Source of the DNA: Rhodoglobus sp.
Lineage (GTDB): Bacteria; Actinomycetota; Actinomycetes; Actinomycetales; Microbacteriaceae
DNA: 64,000 nucleotides
Assembly: GCA_025463605.1 (NCBI GenBank)
Contig: JAODAV010000008.1
Location: 99,568 to 163,567 of the forward strand
Reading direction: 5' to 3'
Shown: piece by piece, positions 34,465 through 43,074 of the stretch
Layout: each line of letters starts with the position of its first letter
How positions within the stretch are numbered: the stretch's first letter is position 1
Translations under genes and position numbers: made by a program
The notes under the pieces: model-generated
What the model was told of the DNA's origin: nothing
Databases searched by the model: none
Seen by the model: only the letters and a program-made list of their open reading frames with translations

Positions 34465-35396
34465 CGCTGGATCCTGACGGGTCCGTCGAACTCGCTGTCA
34501 TCGAGCGCTCCGGTTTCGCAGAATCCCGACACTCGGGCGCGGCAGTCGTCGTGGGCCCGGATGGCGCAGTGCTCACCGAACTCGGAAACGGGAGCGCCCA
34601 CGTGTTCGGGCGGTCGACGCTCAAGTTCATGCAAGCGATCGCCGTGCTCCGCTCGGGTGCGGAGCTCGACGGAGTGCAGCTCGTGCTCGCCGCCGCCAGC
34701 CACAGGGGCACGCCGCGACACGTCGGGGTCGTGCACGGGATCCTCGCGCGCGCGGGCCTCAGCGAGAACGCCCTGCAATGCCCCGCCGATCGCCCGCTCG
34801 ACCCCGCATTCCGGGCATCCGAGCCGAGCCGCATCACCATGAACTGCTCGGGCAAGCACGCGGCGTTCCTGCTGGCATGCGTACACAACGGCTGGCCGGT
34901 CGAGTCGTACCTCGAGCCGGGGCATCCTCTGCAGCAGCTCATTCGCGCGACCGTCGAGGAGTACACGGGAGAGCCGATCGGAGCCGCTGGGATCGATGGA
35001 TGCGGTGCTCCCGTCTTCGCCGTCACCCTGCGCGGTCTCGCGCGCGCCACCTCCCGCGTCGCGACGGATCCCGAGGCTGCGCGACTCGTCGCCGCGATCC
35101 GGGCCGACGCATGGGCGCTCGACTCACTCGCGGTGGCAGCGGCGATCGACGAACTGGGGATCATCGCGAAGAACGGCGCTGAGGGGGTGCTCGTGGCTGC
35201 GGCGCCTGACGGCACCGCGGTCGCCTTGAAGGTGCTCGACGGCAGCACGCGCGCATCGATCCCCGTGGCCCTCACGCTCCTCACCGCAACGGGAGCACTC
35301 GATGCGGCCGCGGCGCAGCGCATCATCGGCGCGACGACGGAACGCGTGCTGGGCGGCGGCGTGCCCGTAGGAGAGCTGCGGGTCGTCGTCGGCTGA
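34461..35396 (+). CDS. L-asparaginase II family protein
   Basis: 311-residue protein of the PF06089-type asparaginase group. Motifs include RSTLKFMQAIAVL, AAASHRGTPRHV, and MNCSGKHAAFLLACV followed by DGCGAPVFA; these Ser/Thr/Lys-containing segments are typical of the family. It hydrolyses asparagine to aspartate and ammonia. GTG at 34461 overlaps the gabT stop as GTGA, so the two are co-translated. Confidence 0.9.
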   Translation: MTLDPDGSVELAVIERSGFAESRHSGAAVVVGPDGAVLTELGNGSAHVFGRSTLKFMQAIAVLRSGAELDGVQLVLAAASHRGTPRHVGVVHGILARAGLSENALQCPADRPLDPAFRASEPSRITMNCSGKHAAFLLACVHNGWPVESYLEPGHPLQQLIRATVEEYTGEPIGAAGIDGCGAPVFAVTLRGLARATSRVATDPEAARLVAAIRADAWALDSLAVAAAIDELGIIAKNGAEGVLVAAAPDGTAVALKVLDGSTRASIPVALTLLTATGALDAAAAQRIIGATTERVLGGGVPVGELRVVVG

Positions 35397-35423
35397 ATCC
35401 GATGCTCTGCCCGCCCGCCCACG

Positions 35424-36773
35424 CTAAGGCGCTTGAGTCTCCGCCTGCACCGCTTGCATGCGGTCGATGTACTCCTTGATCGCGGGCATCGCGACGAGCT
35501 TGTCGCGGTAGAAGGTGTTGATGAGGTTGACCACCTGGGCCTGGGCGGCATCCACTTCGGCGCTGCGCGCCTCGCCGGTCTGCTGGCCCTCGAGCGTCTG
35601 CCGCAAATGGAGCAGCGCCTGCACGATGGCGGCCTCCTCGTCGCCATCCAGCGCCTTCACCACTTCGAGCACGAGCGAATCTGCCTGGGCGCGCACCGCA
35701 TCGATGGGGATCGAGGAACCGGGTTGCGTCGCGTTCTCGAGCGTGACGATGAGCGACCAGACCTGATACAGAATCGTCGCGGGCTCGTCGAACAGCTCGC
35801 GAACGAACGCAGCGTCGAGGTGGCGGCCGGAGAGCCGGAACACGTTGTACATGCGCTTGGCGGCTTTGCCGTAGTTGAGGTGGCGGGTGAGGTACTTGCG
35901 CACCTCCTCCTCGAGCCGGTCGACGTACTCGTCGAGCGCGTCATCCGTGACGAACTTCGCGACCTTGGCGAAGACCGGTACTGCGTCGGAGTCGAGGTAG
36001 ACCTCCTGGAAGTACGCGTCGAGGTACCCGTCGAGCGGCACGATCTCGCCCTCGGGCGACTCCCACGTGACGTCGATGACGTTGCTCGCGTTGGAGAGCT
36101 GCTTGCGCAGCGGATCGGTCACGACCCAGTCGAGTTTGCACCAGCCCGGATCGAGCGCGACATCATCCCAGCGCAGCGTCGCGACAGCGCCATCCGGCTG
36201 GGTCAGGCGGATCTCGCCCGCCTCGATCTCGTCGGCCGTCCAACTGATGGGGCTGCCCTTTCGCACCTCCCAGCGTCCGTGGGTGCCGTCGAAGGGATAA
36301 CTGCCGAGCTTCGCCTCGAGAAACTGGTAGGTGTCGCCCTGGCGCATGCCGAGCGCCTTCTGGCGCATGAGGTCAGCCATGATCTGGCACGCCTCCTCGC
36401 GCGTCGCGGCCTTGATGTTGAGCCGCTGGAAGTAGTCGCAGTCGCCGGGAAAGCTCTGGATCTTGGACTGAGCGGCAGAGCCCGAGAGGGCGAGGGCGCT
36501 CTCGGCCACACCCTCTGGGCCCGTGACCTCAACGATCGCACCGATCCTGCGGAAGCGGTCGAGGTCGCGTGGGCTGAAGTCGAGCATGGACACGCGATGC
36601 CCGAACGTGCCGGTCTCCATGTCGACGACGACATCACCGTTCTCGCCCGCGGACGCGATCGCGGCGAGCCATTGCACGGTGGCCGCCTCGTCGATCTCCA
36701 TGCCGAGGCGGCGGGCGGACTCGATGATCCGCTGAATGTCGGGCGAGCTCTCCGCCGCTGTCGTGTCGCTCAT
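35424..36773 (-). CDS. Probable divergent nucleotidyltransferase of unknown role
   Basis: 449-residue cytoplasmic protein I cannot assign to a named family. Residues 96-115 read LSGSAAQSKIQSFPGDCDYF, which fits the polymerase-beta-type nucleotidyltransferase pattern (Gly-Ser 98-99, then Asp-x-Asp 111/113). A third acidic candidate is Asp 215 in CKLDWVV. The C-terminal half is helical (RLEEEVRKYLTRHLNYGKA) like the helical domains of such enzymes. ATG at 36773 has AAGGAG upstream, 15 nt after the DEDD exonuclease stop. Function is inferred from motif only. Confidence 0.75.
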   Translation of the reverse strand: MSDTTAAESSPDIQRIIESARRLGMEIDEAATVQWLAAIASAGENGDVVVDMETGTFGHRVSMLDFSPRDLDRFRRIGAIVEVTGPEGVAESALALSGSAAQSKIQSFPGDCDYFQRLNIKAATREEACQIMADLMRQKALGMRQGDTYQFLEAKLGSYPFDGTHGRWEVRKGSPISWTADEIEAGEIRLTQPDGAVATLRWDDVALDPGWCKLDWVVTDPLRKQLSNASNVIDVTWESPEGEIVPLDGYLDAYFQEVYLDSDAVPVFAKVAKFVTDDALDEYVDRLEEEVRKYLTRHLNYGKAAKRMYNVFRLSGRHLDAAFVRELFDEPATILYQVWSLIVTLENATQPGSSIPIDAVRAQADSLVLEVVKALDGDEEAAIVQALLHLRQTLEGQQTGEARSAEVDAAQAQVVNLINTFYRDKLVAMPAIKEYIDRMQAVQAETQAP

Positions 36774-36788
36774 GGATCGGGCTCCTTC

Positions 36789-37385
36789 TCAGTCTCGCGA
36801 TACCCGAAGCGCCGTCGCCTCGGTCAGCAGTGCTCGGAAGATCTCGCCCTGATCTCTCGCATCACCGAGCGCGTTGTGCGACAGGTGTCGGCCGCCCAGG
36901 TAGAGCGGCGACAGGTGGCGCAAACTCGTGCTCGCCCAAGACGAGCCCGTCATGCCCATATAGTAGGCCTTCACGTCGACGGCGGAATGGCCGAACGGAT
37001 TGCGCCCGAGATAGCGCCAGAAGTAGTCGCTCACGAACATCCAGTCGAACGGCGCGTTGAACCCGACGAACACCGGCCGGTGGCCCGGCGGAACCTCCCG
37101 CTCGAGCCACTCCTCGAACTGCAGCAGCGCCGTGTGGGGAGGCACTCCCTCGGCGACGAGATACTCCATCGTGAGACCGCCGATCGCCATCGAGGTCTCC
37201 AGCACCGCGTCCTTGTCGGGGGTCAGCTCGACGTAGAACCCCCGCTCGGGTTCGCCCACAACGCAGGCGCCGATCGAGAGCAACGCGTAGGTGCCGGGAT
37301 TGGGACCCGCCGTCTCCACGTCAACCGATACGTAAGTCTCGGGCCGGATGTCTTCGTCACGAGCGCCGAGGCGAGTCTCTGTCAT
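36789..37385 (-). CDS. DEDD-type 3'-5' exonuclease
   Basis: 198-residue exonuclease. ExoI is VSVDVETAGPNPG (Asp-x-Glu), ExoII is GFNAPFDWMFVSDYF, and ExoIII is SHNALGDARDQGEIF (His-x4-Asp, DEDDh type). The set is complete, so it is probably active on RNA or DNA ends. It overlaps the aminotransferase gene stop as ATGA and is followed by the nucleotidyltransferase-like gene; the three are transcribed with the polyamine transporter. Confidence 0.9.
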   Translation of the reverse strand: MTETRLGARDEDIRPETYVSVDVETAGPNPGTYALLSIGACVVGEPERGFYVELTPDKDAVLETSMAIGGLTMEYLVAEGVPPHTALLQFEEWLEREVPPGHRPVFVGFNAPFDWMFVSDYFWRYLGRNPFGHSAVDVKAYYMGMTGSSWASTSLRHLSPLYLGGRHLSHNALGDARDQGEIFRALLTEATALRVSRD

Positions 37386-38743
37386 GCGTACAGGCTAACG
37401 ACCGCCTCGCGGAACGCGACCGTATGGCGCTCCACATCCGCCGCGGTCGTCGCCGGGCACATGAGGGCCATGTTGTGGAACGGGGTCATGAGAATGCCAC
37501 GATTGAGCGCGTGCAGGTGGAGATACTGCTGCAACTCGAAATCGTCCGCCTCGGCGGCCTCACGCCCGTCGCGCGGCGCCGTCGACCGGAAGCTGTATTC
37601 CGCCCGCGCACCCAATTGAGTGACCTGCCACGGGACACTGAACTCGTCGATGGCGGCTTGCACGCCCGCCGTCCACTCGGTGGCGCGGTCGATCATGCCC
37701 GCGAACGCCTCCGGCACGAGAACGTGCGAGAGGGTCGCCCGGATGCCCGCGAGCGAGACGGCGTTGCCCGCGAGCGTGCCGCCCACTCCCCCGACGTCGA
37801 TGTCCTCGAGTTCCAACGACTCCCTCACGGCTTCCGCGAATTCGCGCGTCATGCCGTAGGCGCCGGCCGGGATGCCCCCGCCGATGCTCTTGCCCACGAC
37901 CACGGCGTCGGGGTGCAGGTCGAGGGTCTCCGTCATCCCTCCGGGACCGGCGCTCAGGGTGTGGGTCTCGTCGATGATCAGCAGCGCGCCGAACCGCGTG
38001 CAGAGCTCGCGCACGGCCTCGTGGTAGCGCGGCTCCGGCAGCACGATGCCGATGTTGGTGAGGGCGGGCTCGACGAGCACGGCTGCGACATCGCCCCCCG
38101 CGAGGGCAGTTTCGAGTGCGGAGACGTCGTTGAACTGCACGACCGCCGTCGTCTGGGCGAGGGGCACGGGCGCTCCGATATTGCCCCGCCTCGACACGAC
38201 GGCGCCGTTATCGTCGAGAGTCGCGTAGGCCTCGTCGACGGTGCCGTGGTACGAGTGATCGTGCACCAGGATCCGCGGCCTGCCCGTCACCTGTCGCGCG
38301 AACCGGATGAGGCTGCGGTTCGCGTCCGTCGCGGAAAGCGAGAACTGCCACACGGGCACGCGAAAACGCTCGGCGAGCAATTCAGCGGCGACAGCAGCGT
38401 CCTCGGTGGGAAGCATGAACGTGGAGCCCCTGGCCAGCTGCTCACTGATCGCCCGCACCGACGGCTCGGGCGCATGCCCGCACATGGCGCCCGTGTCGCC
38501 GAGGCACAGGTCGACGTGGTCGATTGCGTCGAGGCATTCGAAATGCGCCCCGGATGCCCGGCTCACGTACACCGGCCATGGCCCGGGCCATTTCGCCATC
38601 CACAGCATGGGAACACCGTCGGGCATGTGGCGCACGGCCCGCTGCCACTCGGCGCCGGATCTGGGTCGCGCCGCCCGGAACACCTCGAGCTCGGCTTGCC
38701 AGAGCGCGTCGAGGCGCTCCCGATGCGGATACCTGTCGGGCAC
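37382..38743 (-). CDS. Class III PLP aminotransferase
   Basis: 453-residue fold-type I aminotransferase related to glutamate-1-semialdehyde mutase and omega-amino acid transaminases. The PLP-lysine segment is VVVGKSIGGGIPAGAYG, LLIIDETHTLSAGPGG is the Asp-containing strand, and VHDHSYHGTVDE contacts the cofactor. Gene order directly after the polyamine permeases suggests a diamine or omega-amino acid as substrate (inference). GTG at 38743 shares one base with the potC stop. Confidence 0.88.
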   Translation of the reverse strand: MPDRYPHRERLDALWQAELEVFRAARPRSGAEWQRAVRHMPDGVPMLWMAKWPGPWPVYVSRASGAHFECLDAIDHVDLCLGDTGAMCGHAPEPSVRAISEQLARGSTFMLPTEDAAVAAELLAERFRVPVWQFSLSATDANRSLIRFARQVTGRPRILVHDHSYHGTVDEAYATLDDNGAVVSRRGNIGAPVPLAQTTAVVQFNDVSALETALAGGDVAAVLVEPALTNIGIVLPEPRYHEAVRELCTRFGALLIIDETHTLSAGPGGMTETLDLHPDAVVVGKSIGGGIPAGAYGMTREFAEAVRESLELEDIDVGGVGGTLAGNAVSLAGIRATLSHVLVPEAFAGMIDRATEWTAGVQAAIDEFSVPWQVTQLGARAEYSFRSTAPRDGREAAEADDFELQQYLHLHALNRGILMTPFHNMALMCPATTAADVERHTVAFREAVVSLYA

Positions 38744-39561
38744 TAGGCCTGCTTCGCGAGCCGCTTGCGGCGGGCCGCGGACGTCAGTTGGGAGACGACG
38801 ACGATCACGAGCGCGAGGATGAACACGGCAGAGGCGATGACATTGGCCTCGGCGGGTACGCCGCGCGCGGCGGCGGTGTAGACGAAGATCGGGAAGGTCT
38901 CCACGCCCCCGTTGTTGAAGCGCGTGATGATGAAGTCGTCGAAGCTCAGCGCGAACGACAGCAGCGCGGCGGCGGTAATACCGGGCAGCAGGAGCGGGAA
39001 GGTGATCTTCCAGAACACCTGCAGGGGCGAGCCGTAGAGGTCCCGGCCCGCCTCCTCGAGGGCCGGATCGAGGCTCGCGACCCTTGCCTTGACGGTCACG
39101 ACGACGAAGCTGAGGCAGAACAGCGCGTGCGCGATGATGATCGTCAGGAGCCCCTTGGGCACGCCCGCGCTGAGGAACTGTGCCGCGAGGCCGGCGCCAA
39201 GCACGACCTCCGGCGTGGCCATGGGCAGGAACAGCAGCAGGCTGATCGCGGAGCGGGCACGGAAGCGGTACCGCGCGAGGGCGATCGCCATGAGAGTGCC
39301 GAGGACGGTCGCGATGACCGTCGCGACGACCCCCACGAGCATGCTCGTGAAGAACGCTCCGCACACGCCCTGCGCGTTGCAGACGTTGGTCCAGTTGTCG
39401 AGCGTGAAGCCCACCCACACGATGTTCGACTTGACCGAGTCGTTGAACGAGAACACGAAGGTGTAGACGATAGGAACGAGCAGGAAGACGAGGGCGAGCG
39501 CGCTGTAGATCGGCAGGAGCGCAGTGCCCAATGAAAGCTTGCCGAAGCTGAAGGTTCTCAC
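38743..39561 (-). CDS. potC: Polyamine ABC transporter permease 2 (PotC type)
   Basis: 272-residue permease with six predicted helices. The EAA loop, EEAGRDLYGSPLQVFWKITF, is the ABC-ATPase contact and is typical of spermidine/putrescine permeases. ATG-type start at 39561 overlaps the potB stop as ATGA. It forms the channel with potB. Confidence 0.92.
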   Translation of the reverse strand: MRTFSFGKLSLGTALLPIYSALALVFLLVPIVYTFVFSFNDSVKSNIVWVGFTLDNWTNVCNAQGVCGAFFTSMLVGVVATVIATVLGTLMAIALARYRFRARSAISLLLFLPMATPEVVLGAGLAAQFLSAGVPKGLLTIIIAHALFCLSFVVVTVKARVASLDPALEEAGRDLYGSPLQVFWKITFPLLLPGITAAALLSFALSFDDFIITRFNNGGVETFPIFVYTAAARGVPAEANVIASAVFILALVIVVVSQLTSAARRKRLAKQA

Positions 39562-40481
39562 AACAGGTCCTCCGTCCCGCTCCGCTTCACGTATACGCCG
39601 ACGATGATGAGGATGAGCCCCATGAGGATGACCGACAGCGCCGATGCGGCCGGATAGTTGAGCAACCCGAGGAAGTTGGCCTCGATCGCGTTGCCCACCA
39701 TCGATGTCTGAGCGGAACCCAGGAAGCTCGCGCTCGCGTTGATGTAATCACCCGCGGCCGGAATGAACGTGAGGAGCGTGCCGGAGACGATCCCGGGTAG
39801 TGAGAGCGGCAGAGTCACGCGCCAGAACGTCGTCGCGGGGCCCGCATAGAGGTCGGAGCCGGCCTCGAGGTAGCGCGTGTCGAGCCGCTCGAGCGTCGTG
39901 TAGATCGGCAGCGTCATGAACGGGATGAAGTTGTACGTGAGGCCGAAGATCACCGAGAACGCGGTGCCGGTGAGGTGTCCATCCGGAGGCAGGATGGAGA
40001 GCGCCTTGAGCGCGATGACGAGGGGCGTGTCATCCGACATCAGCGACTTCCATGCCAGCGTGCGCAGCAGGAAGGAGATGAAGAACGGAGCGATGACGAG
40101 CGTGAGCATGAGCGCCTGCAGAAGTGGCCATCGCCTCGCCTTGACGCCGATGAAGTAGGCGAGCGGGTAGCTGATGATGAGCGCGAAGAACGTCGCGGCG
40201 AGCGCATAGCCGAAGGCCCGCAGGAAGTGCGGCCAGTAGGCCTCGACGACGACGGCATAGTTCTCGATCTTGAACGCCGGCTGGTACTGGCCGACGTCGC
40301 CGAACTCGACGGGCGCCTGGAACGACGTCAGCACGAGCGACACGAGCGGGGTGAGGAAGAACAGCGCGAGGTACGCGAGACCGGGCGCGAGCAGGATGAG
40401 GGCGACGCGACTTCGTCGTCGCGGCGCCTGCTCGACTCCGCTTGTTCCCGCGGGTGCAGAGCCGAAGGCAGCGAAAGCCAT
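39558..40481 (-). CDS. potB: Polyamine ABC transporter permease 1 (PotB type)
   Basis: 307-residue permease. After an Ala/Pro/Arg-rich N-terminus (1-28) come six helices. The EAA loop is LEAGSDLYAGPATTFWRVTL. FNFIPFMTLPIYTTLE-like sequence (NFIPFMTLPIYTTLERLD) is conserved in PotB/PotH. ATG at 40481 overlaps the potA stop by one base (TGATG). Confidence 0.92.
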   Translation of the reverse strand: MAFAAFGSAPAGTSGVEQAPRRRSRVALILLAPGLAYLALFFLTPLVSLVLTSFQAPVEFGDVGQYQPAFKIENYAVVVEAYWPHFLRAFGYALAATFFALIISYPLAYFIGVKARRWPLLQALMLTLVIAPFFISFLLRTLAWKSLMSDDTPLVIALKALSILPPDGHLTGTAFSVIFGLTYNFIPFMTLPIYTTLERLDTRYLEAGSDLYAGPATTFWRVTLPLSLPGIVSGTLLTFIPAAGDYINASASFLGSAQTSMVGNAIEANFLGLLNYPAASALSVILMGLILIIVGVYVKRSGTEDLL

Positions 40482-41680
40482 CAGGCCTCCTCGATCTCCG
40501 CGAGAAGCTCGTGCCGGGTCTGCATGGCGATCGTCGCCGTGTCGGTGTCCGCCGCGAAACGCGGGGCGCGTTCGGGCTCGTCGAGAAGGCCGAAGCCGTG
40601 CTCGACCGACCAGGATACCCAGGCCGCGGATCCGAGATTGACTACGGGACCGAACACCATGTTCTGGGCGAACACCGTGACGAGACCGATCCCGGGAATC
40701 GCGATCTGGTACTGCGTGCTCACGCCGCTGAACGAGACGTCTGTGACTCTCCCCGGCCCCAGCGAGTTGCTGCCCGCTGACTGCTTCGGCGCACTCGTGT
40801 GCAGCATGAGCTTTTCCGGCCGCACGCCGACCGTCACCTCGCCCGCGTGGCGCTGAGCGCGATCCTTCGGGACTTCCACCTTCACACCCGCGACGTCGAC
40901 GACGATCGACGAGCCGGTGGATGACGTGACGGGTCCGGTGAACAGGTTCGACTGCCCGAGGAAGTTGGCGACGAAGGAGGTCTTCGGCAACTCGTAAAGC
41001 TCCTCGGGCGCGCCCATCTGCTCGATCTGGCCCCGATTCATGACCGCGACCGTGTCGGCCATGGTCATGGCCTCCTCCTGGTCGTGCGTGACGTGCAGGA
41101 ACGTCAGGCCCACCTCGTTCTGGATGCTCTTGAGCTCGAGCTGCATCTGGCGGCGCAACTTGAGGTCGAGTGCGCCGAGAGGCTCGTCGAGCAGCAGAAG
41201 CGCGGGGCGATTGACGATCGCGCGAGCGAGAGCCACGCGCTGCTGCTGGCCCCCCGAGAGCTGCAGCGGCCTGCGCGCCGCCAGGTGGTCGAGCTCCACA
41301 AGCCGCAGGGCCTCGTGGGCCTTGCCGACCGGGTCGGCGATGTTGCGTCGTCGCAGACCGAACGCGACGTTCTCGAGCACCGTCATGTGCGGGAAGAGCG
41401 CATAGCTCTGGAACACGGTATTGACGGGGCGTTTGAACGACTTGACGTTCGTGACGTCCTTGCCACCGATGAGGATTCGACCCGTCGTCGGCTCCTCGAG
41501 TCCCGCGACGAGGCGCAGCGTCGTCGTCTTCCCGCAGCCGGACGGCCCGAGCAGGGCGAAGAACGAGCCCGCGGGAATTCGAAGGTCGAGCTCCTCGATC
41601 GCCGTGAAACCCGGAAAACGCTTGCTGATCCCGATCAGTTCGAGATCTGCCCCCGCTTCCGCGAAAGCGCCACCCGCCAT
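40481..41680 (-). CDS. potA: Polyamine ABC transporter ATPase (PotA type)
   Basis: 399-residue ATPase. Walker A is GPSGCGKTT, signature LSGGQQQR, Walker B LLLLDEPLGALD, and the H-loop VTHDQEEA. A C-terminal TOBE-like domain (about 265-399) is present as in PotA. ATG at 41680 directly follows the potD stop codon with no gap. It energises the potB/potC channel. Confidence 0.95.
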   Translation of the reverse strand: MAGGAFAEAGADLELIGISKRFPGFTAIEELDLRIPAGSFFALLGPSGCGKTTTLRLVAGLEEPTTGRILIGGKDVTNVKSFKRPVNTVFQSYALFPHMTVLENVAFGLRRRNIADPVGKAHEALRLVELDHLAARRPLQLSGGQQQRVALARAIVNRPALLLLDEPLGALDLKLRRQMQLELKSIQNEVGLTFLHVTHDQEEAMTMADTVAVMNRGQIEQMGAPEELYELPKTSFVANFLGQSNLFTGPVTSSTGSSIVVDVAGVKVEVPKDRAQRHAGEVTVGVRPEKLMLHTSAPKQSAGSNSLGPGRVTDVSFSGVSTQYQIAIPGIGLVTVFAQNMVFGPVVNLGSAAWVSWSVEHGFGLLDEPERAPRFAADTDTATIAMQTRHELLAEIEEA

Positions 41681-42895
41681 CTACGCACCCAGCTTGACGC
41701 GCTGGAACTCCGCGTTGAACGCCTGGTCGTCTTCCGAGCTGAGGGAGCGGAAGATGTGGGCGTTGCTGAGGGTCTCCTCGTTCGGGAATATCAGCTGGTC
41801 TTCGGCAATCTCCGGGTAGAGCTCTGCGGCGACCTCTTGAGCGCCGACCACGGGAGTGATGTAGTTCACCCATGCCGCGACCTCGGCGGCGACCTCGGGC
41901 TCGTAGTAGTAGTTCATGAGTGTCTCGGCGTTCTTCTTGCGCGGGGACCCCATGGGAACCACGAACGTGTCGCCCCACAGGGTGCCACCGGCGCTCGGGA
42001 GAGCGAATTTGAACTTCTCGAACCCGGCTTCGAGGTTGGCAGCGGTGATGTCGCCCGACCACACGATTCCCGCGACGGCGTTGCCGCTCGCGAAGTCCTC
42101 GAGGTATTCGTTGCCCTTGATGCCGAGAATCTGGCCGCTCGTGACGTTCTCCTCGAGTACCTCGATCGCGGCGGAGTACTCGTCCATGCCCCATTCGGAG
42201 CCCGAGATGTCGACACCCTGGCCGAGCAGAAGGAGGCCCATGGTGTCGCGCATCTCGCTCAGCACGGTCACCTTGCCCTTGAGCTCCGGCTTCCAGAGGT
42301 CATCGACGCTCTCCAGCCCCCCGGGAACCGCCTCCGTGTCCCATGCGATCCCGGCGAAACCGTTCTGCCACGGCAGCGACTTGGTGCGTCCGGGGTCGAA
42401 GTCGGGATTGAGCAACGCAGGGGCAAGATTCGCCTTGTTGGGGATGTTGGCGGCGTCCAGGTCTTGTACGTAACCGAACCGGATGAGCCGAGCGACCATC
42501 CACTCGGTGAGGCAGAACGTGTCGGCGCCCGTCGCCTGCCCGAGGGCGAGCTGGTCTTTGATGGTGCCGTAGTAGGTGTTGTTGTCATCGATGTCGACCT
42601 TGTACTCGACCTCGATGCCCGTCTGCTCCGTGAATCGCATGAGTGTCGGGTAGTTGCCGTCGTCATCCTCATCGATGTAGGCGGGCCAGTTCGACCAGGT
42701 GAGTGTCTTGTCGCTGTCCGAGATGTCGTCGGCGGGCTTGGGAGCCGATGACCCGCTCGGCGCACACGCCGCAAGCGCCATCGCCGTGGCGCCGATCCCC
42801 GCTCCCTGAAGGAGGTGACGCCTGCTGAGCTGGGCCCTCTTCGCCTGGAGCACGAGCTGGCGGATGATCGGGTCTTGGGGAAGTGGTCGGGTCAT
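41681..42895 (-). CDS. potD: Spermidine/putrescine-binding lipoprotein (PotD type)
   Basis: 404-residue substrate-binding protein. The N-terminus contains LSRRHLLQG, a twin-arginine-like motif, followed by a hydrophobic segment and lipobox LAAC near residue 44, so it may be a Tat-exported lipoprotein. WSNWPAYIDEDD and KSLPWQNGFAGIAWD are typical of PotD/PotF ligand sites. ATG at 42895 has AAGGAG about ten nucleotides upstream. It heads the potDABC-aminotransferase-exonuclease-nucleotidyltransferase operon. Confidence 0.93.
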   Translation of the reverse strand: MTRPLPQDPIIRQLVLQAKRAQLSRRHLLQGAGIGATAMALAACAPSGSSAPKPADDISDSDKTLTWSNWPAYIDEDDDGNYPTLMRFTEQTGIEVEYKVDIDDNNTYYGTIKDQLALGQATGADTFCLTEWMVARLIRFGYVQDLDAANIPNKANLAPALLNPDFDPGRTKSLPWQNGFAGIAWDTEAVPGGLESVDDLWKPELKGKVTVLSEMRDTMGLLLLGQGVDISGSEWGMDEYSAAIEVLEENVTSGQILGIKGNEYLEDFASGNAVAGIVWSGDITAANLEAGFEKFKFALPSAGGTLWGDTFVVPMGSPRKKNAETLMNYYYEPEVAAEVAAWVNYITPVVGAQEVAAELYPEIAEDQLIFPNEETLSNAHIFRSLSSEDDQAFNAEFQRVKLGA

Positions 42896-43062
42896 AGTGG
42901 CGGGGCTCCTTCAACGACGACGTTTCACGTAGACCGATACTTGCACACGAGTCGCAGCGGTCACAGTAGCCAAGGGGCAAAAGGCTCCGTTCGTAACGAA
43001 ATCTTCACGAAATCAGCACCTCAACGCCGGATTCTTGTGCGGAATCCATGGTCTTGCGCCGG

Positions 43063-43074
43063 TACGCTGATCAA
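43063..43074 (+). promoter_or_regulatory. Leaderless -10 element TACGCT
   Basis: TACGCT at 43063-43068, 6-nt spacer to the ATG of ald. The remaining 179-nt divergent gap between potD and ald shows no clear palindrome. Confidence 0.55.
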
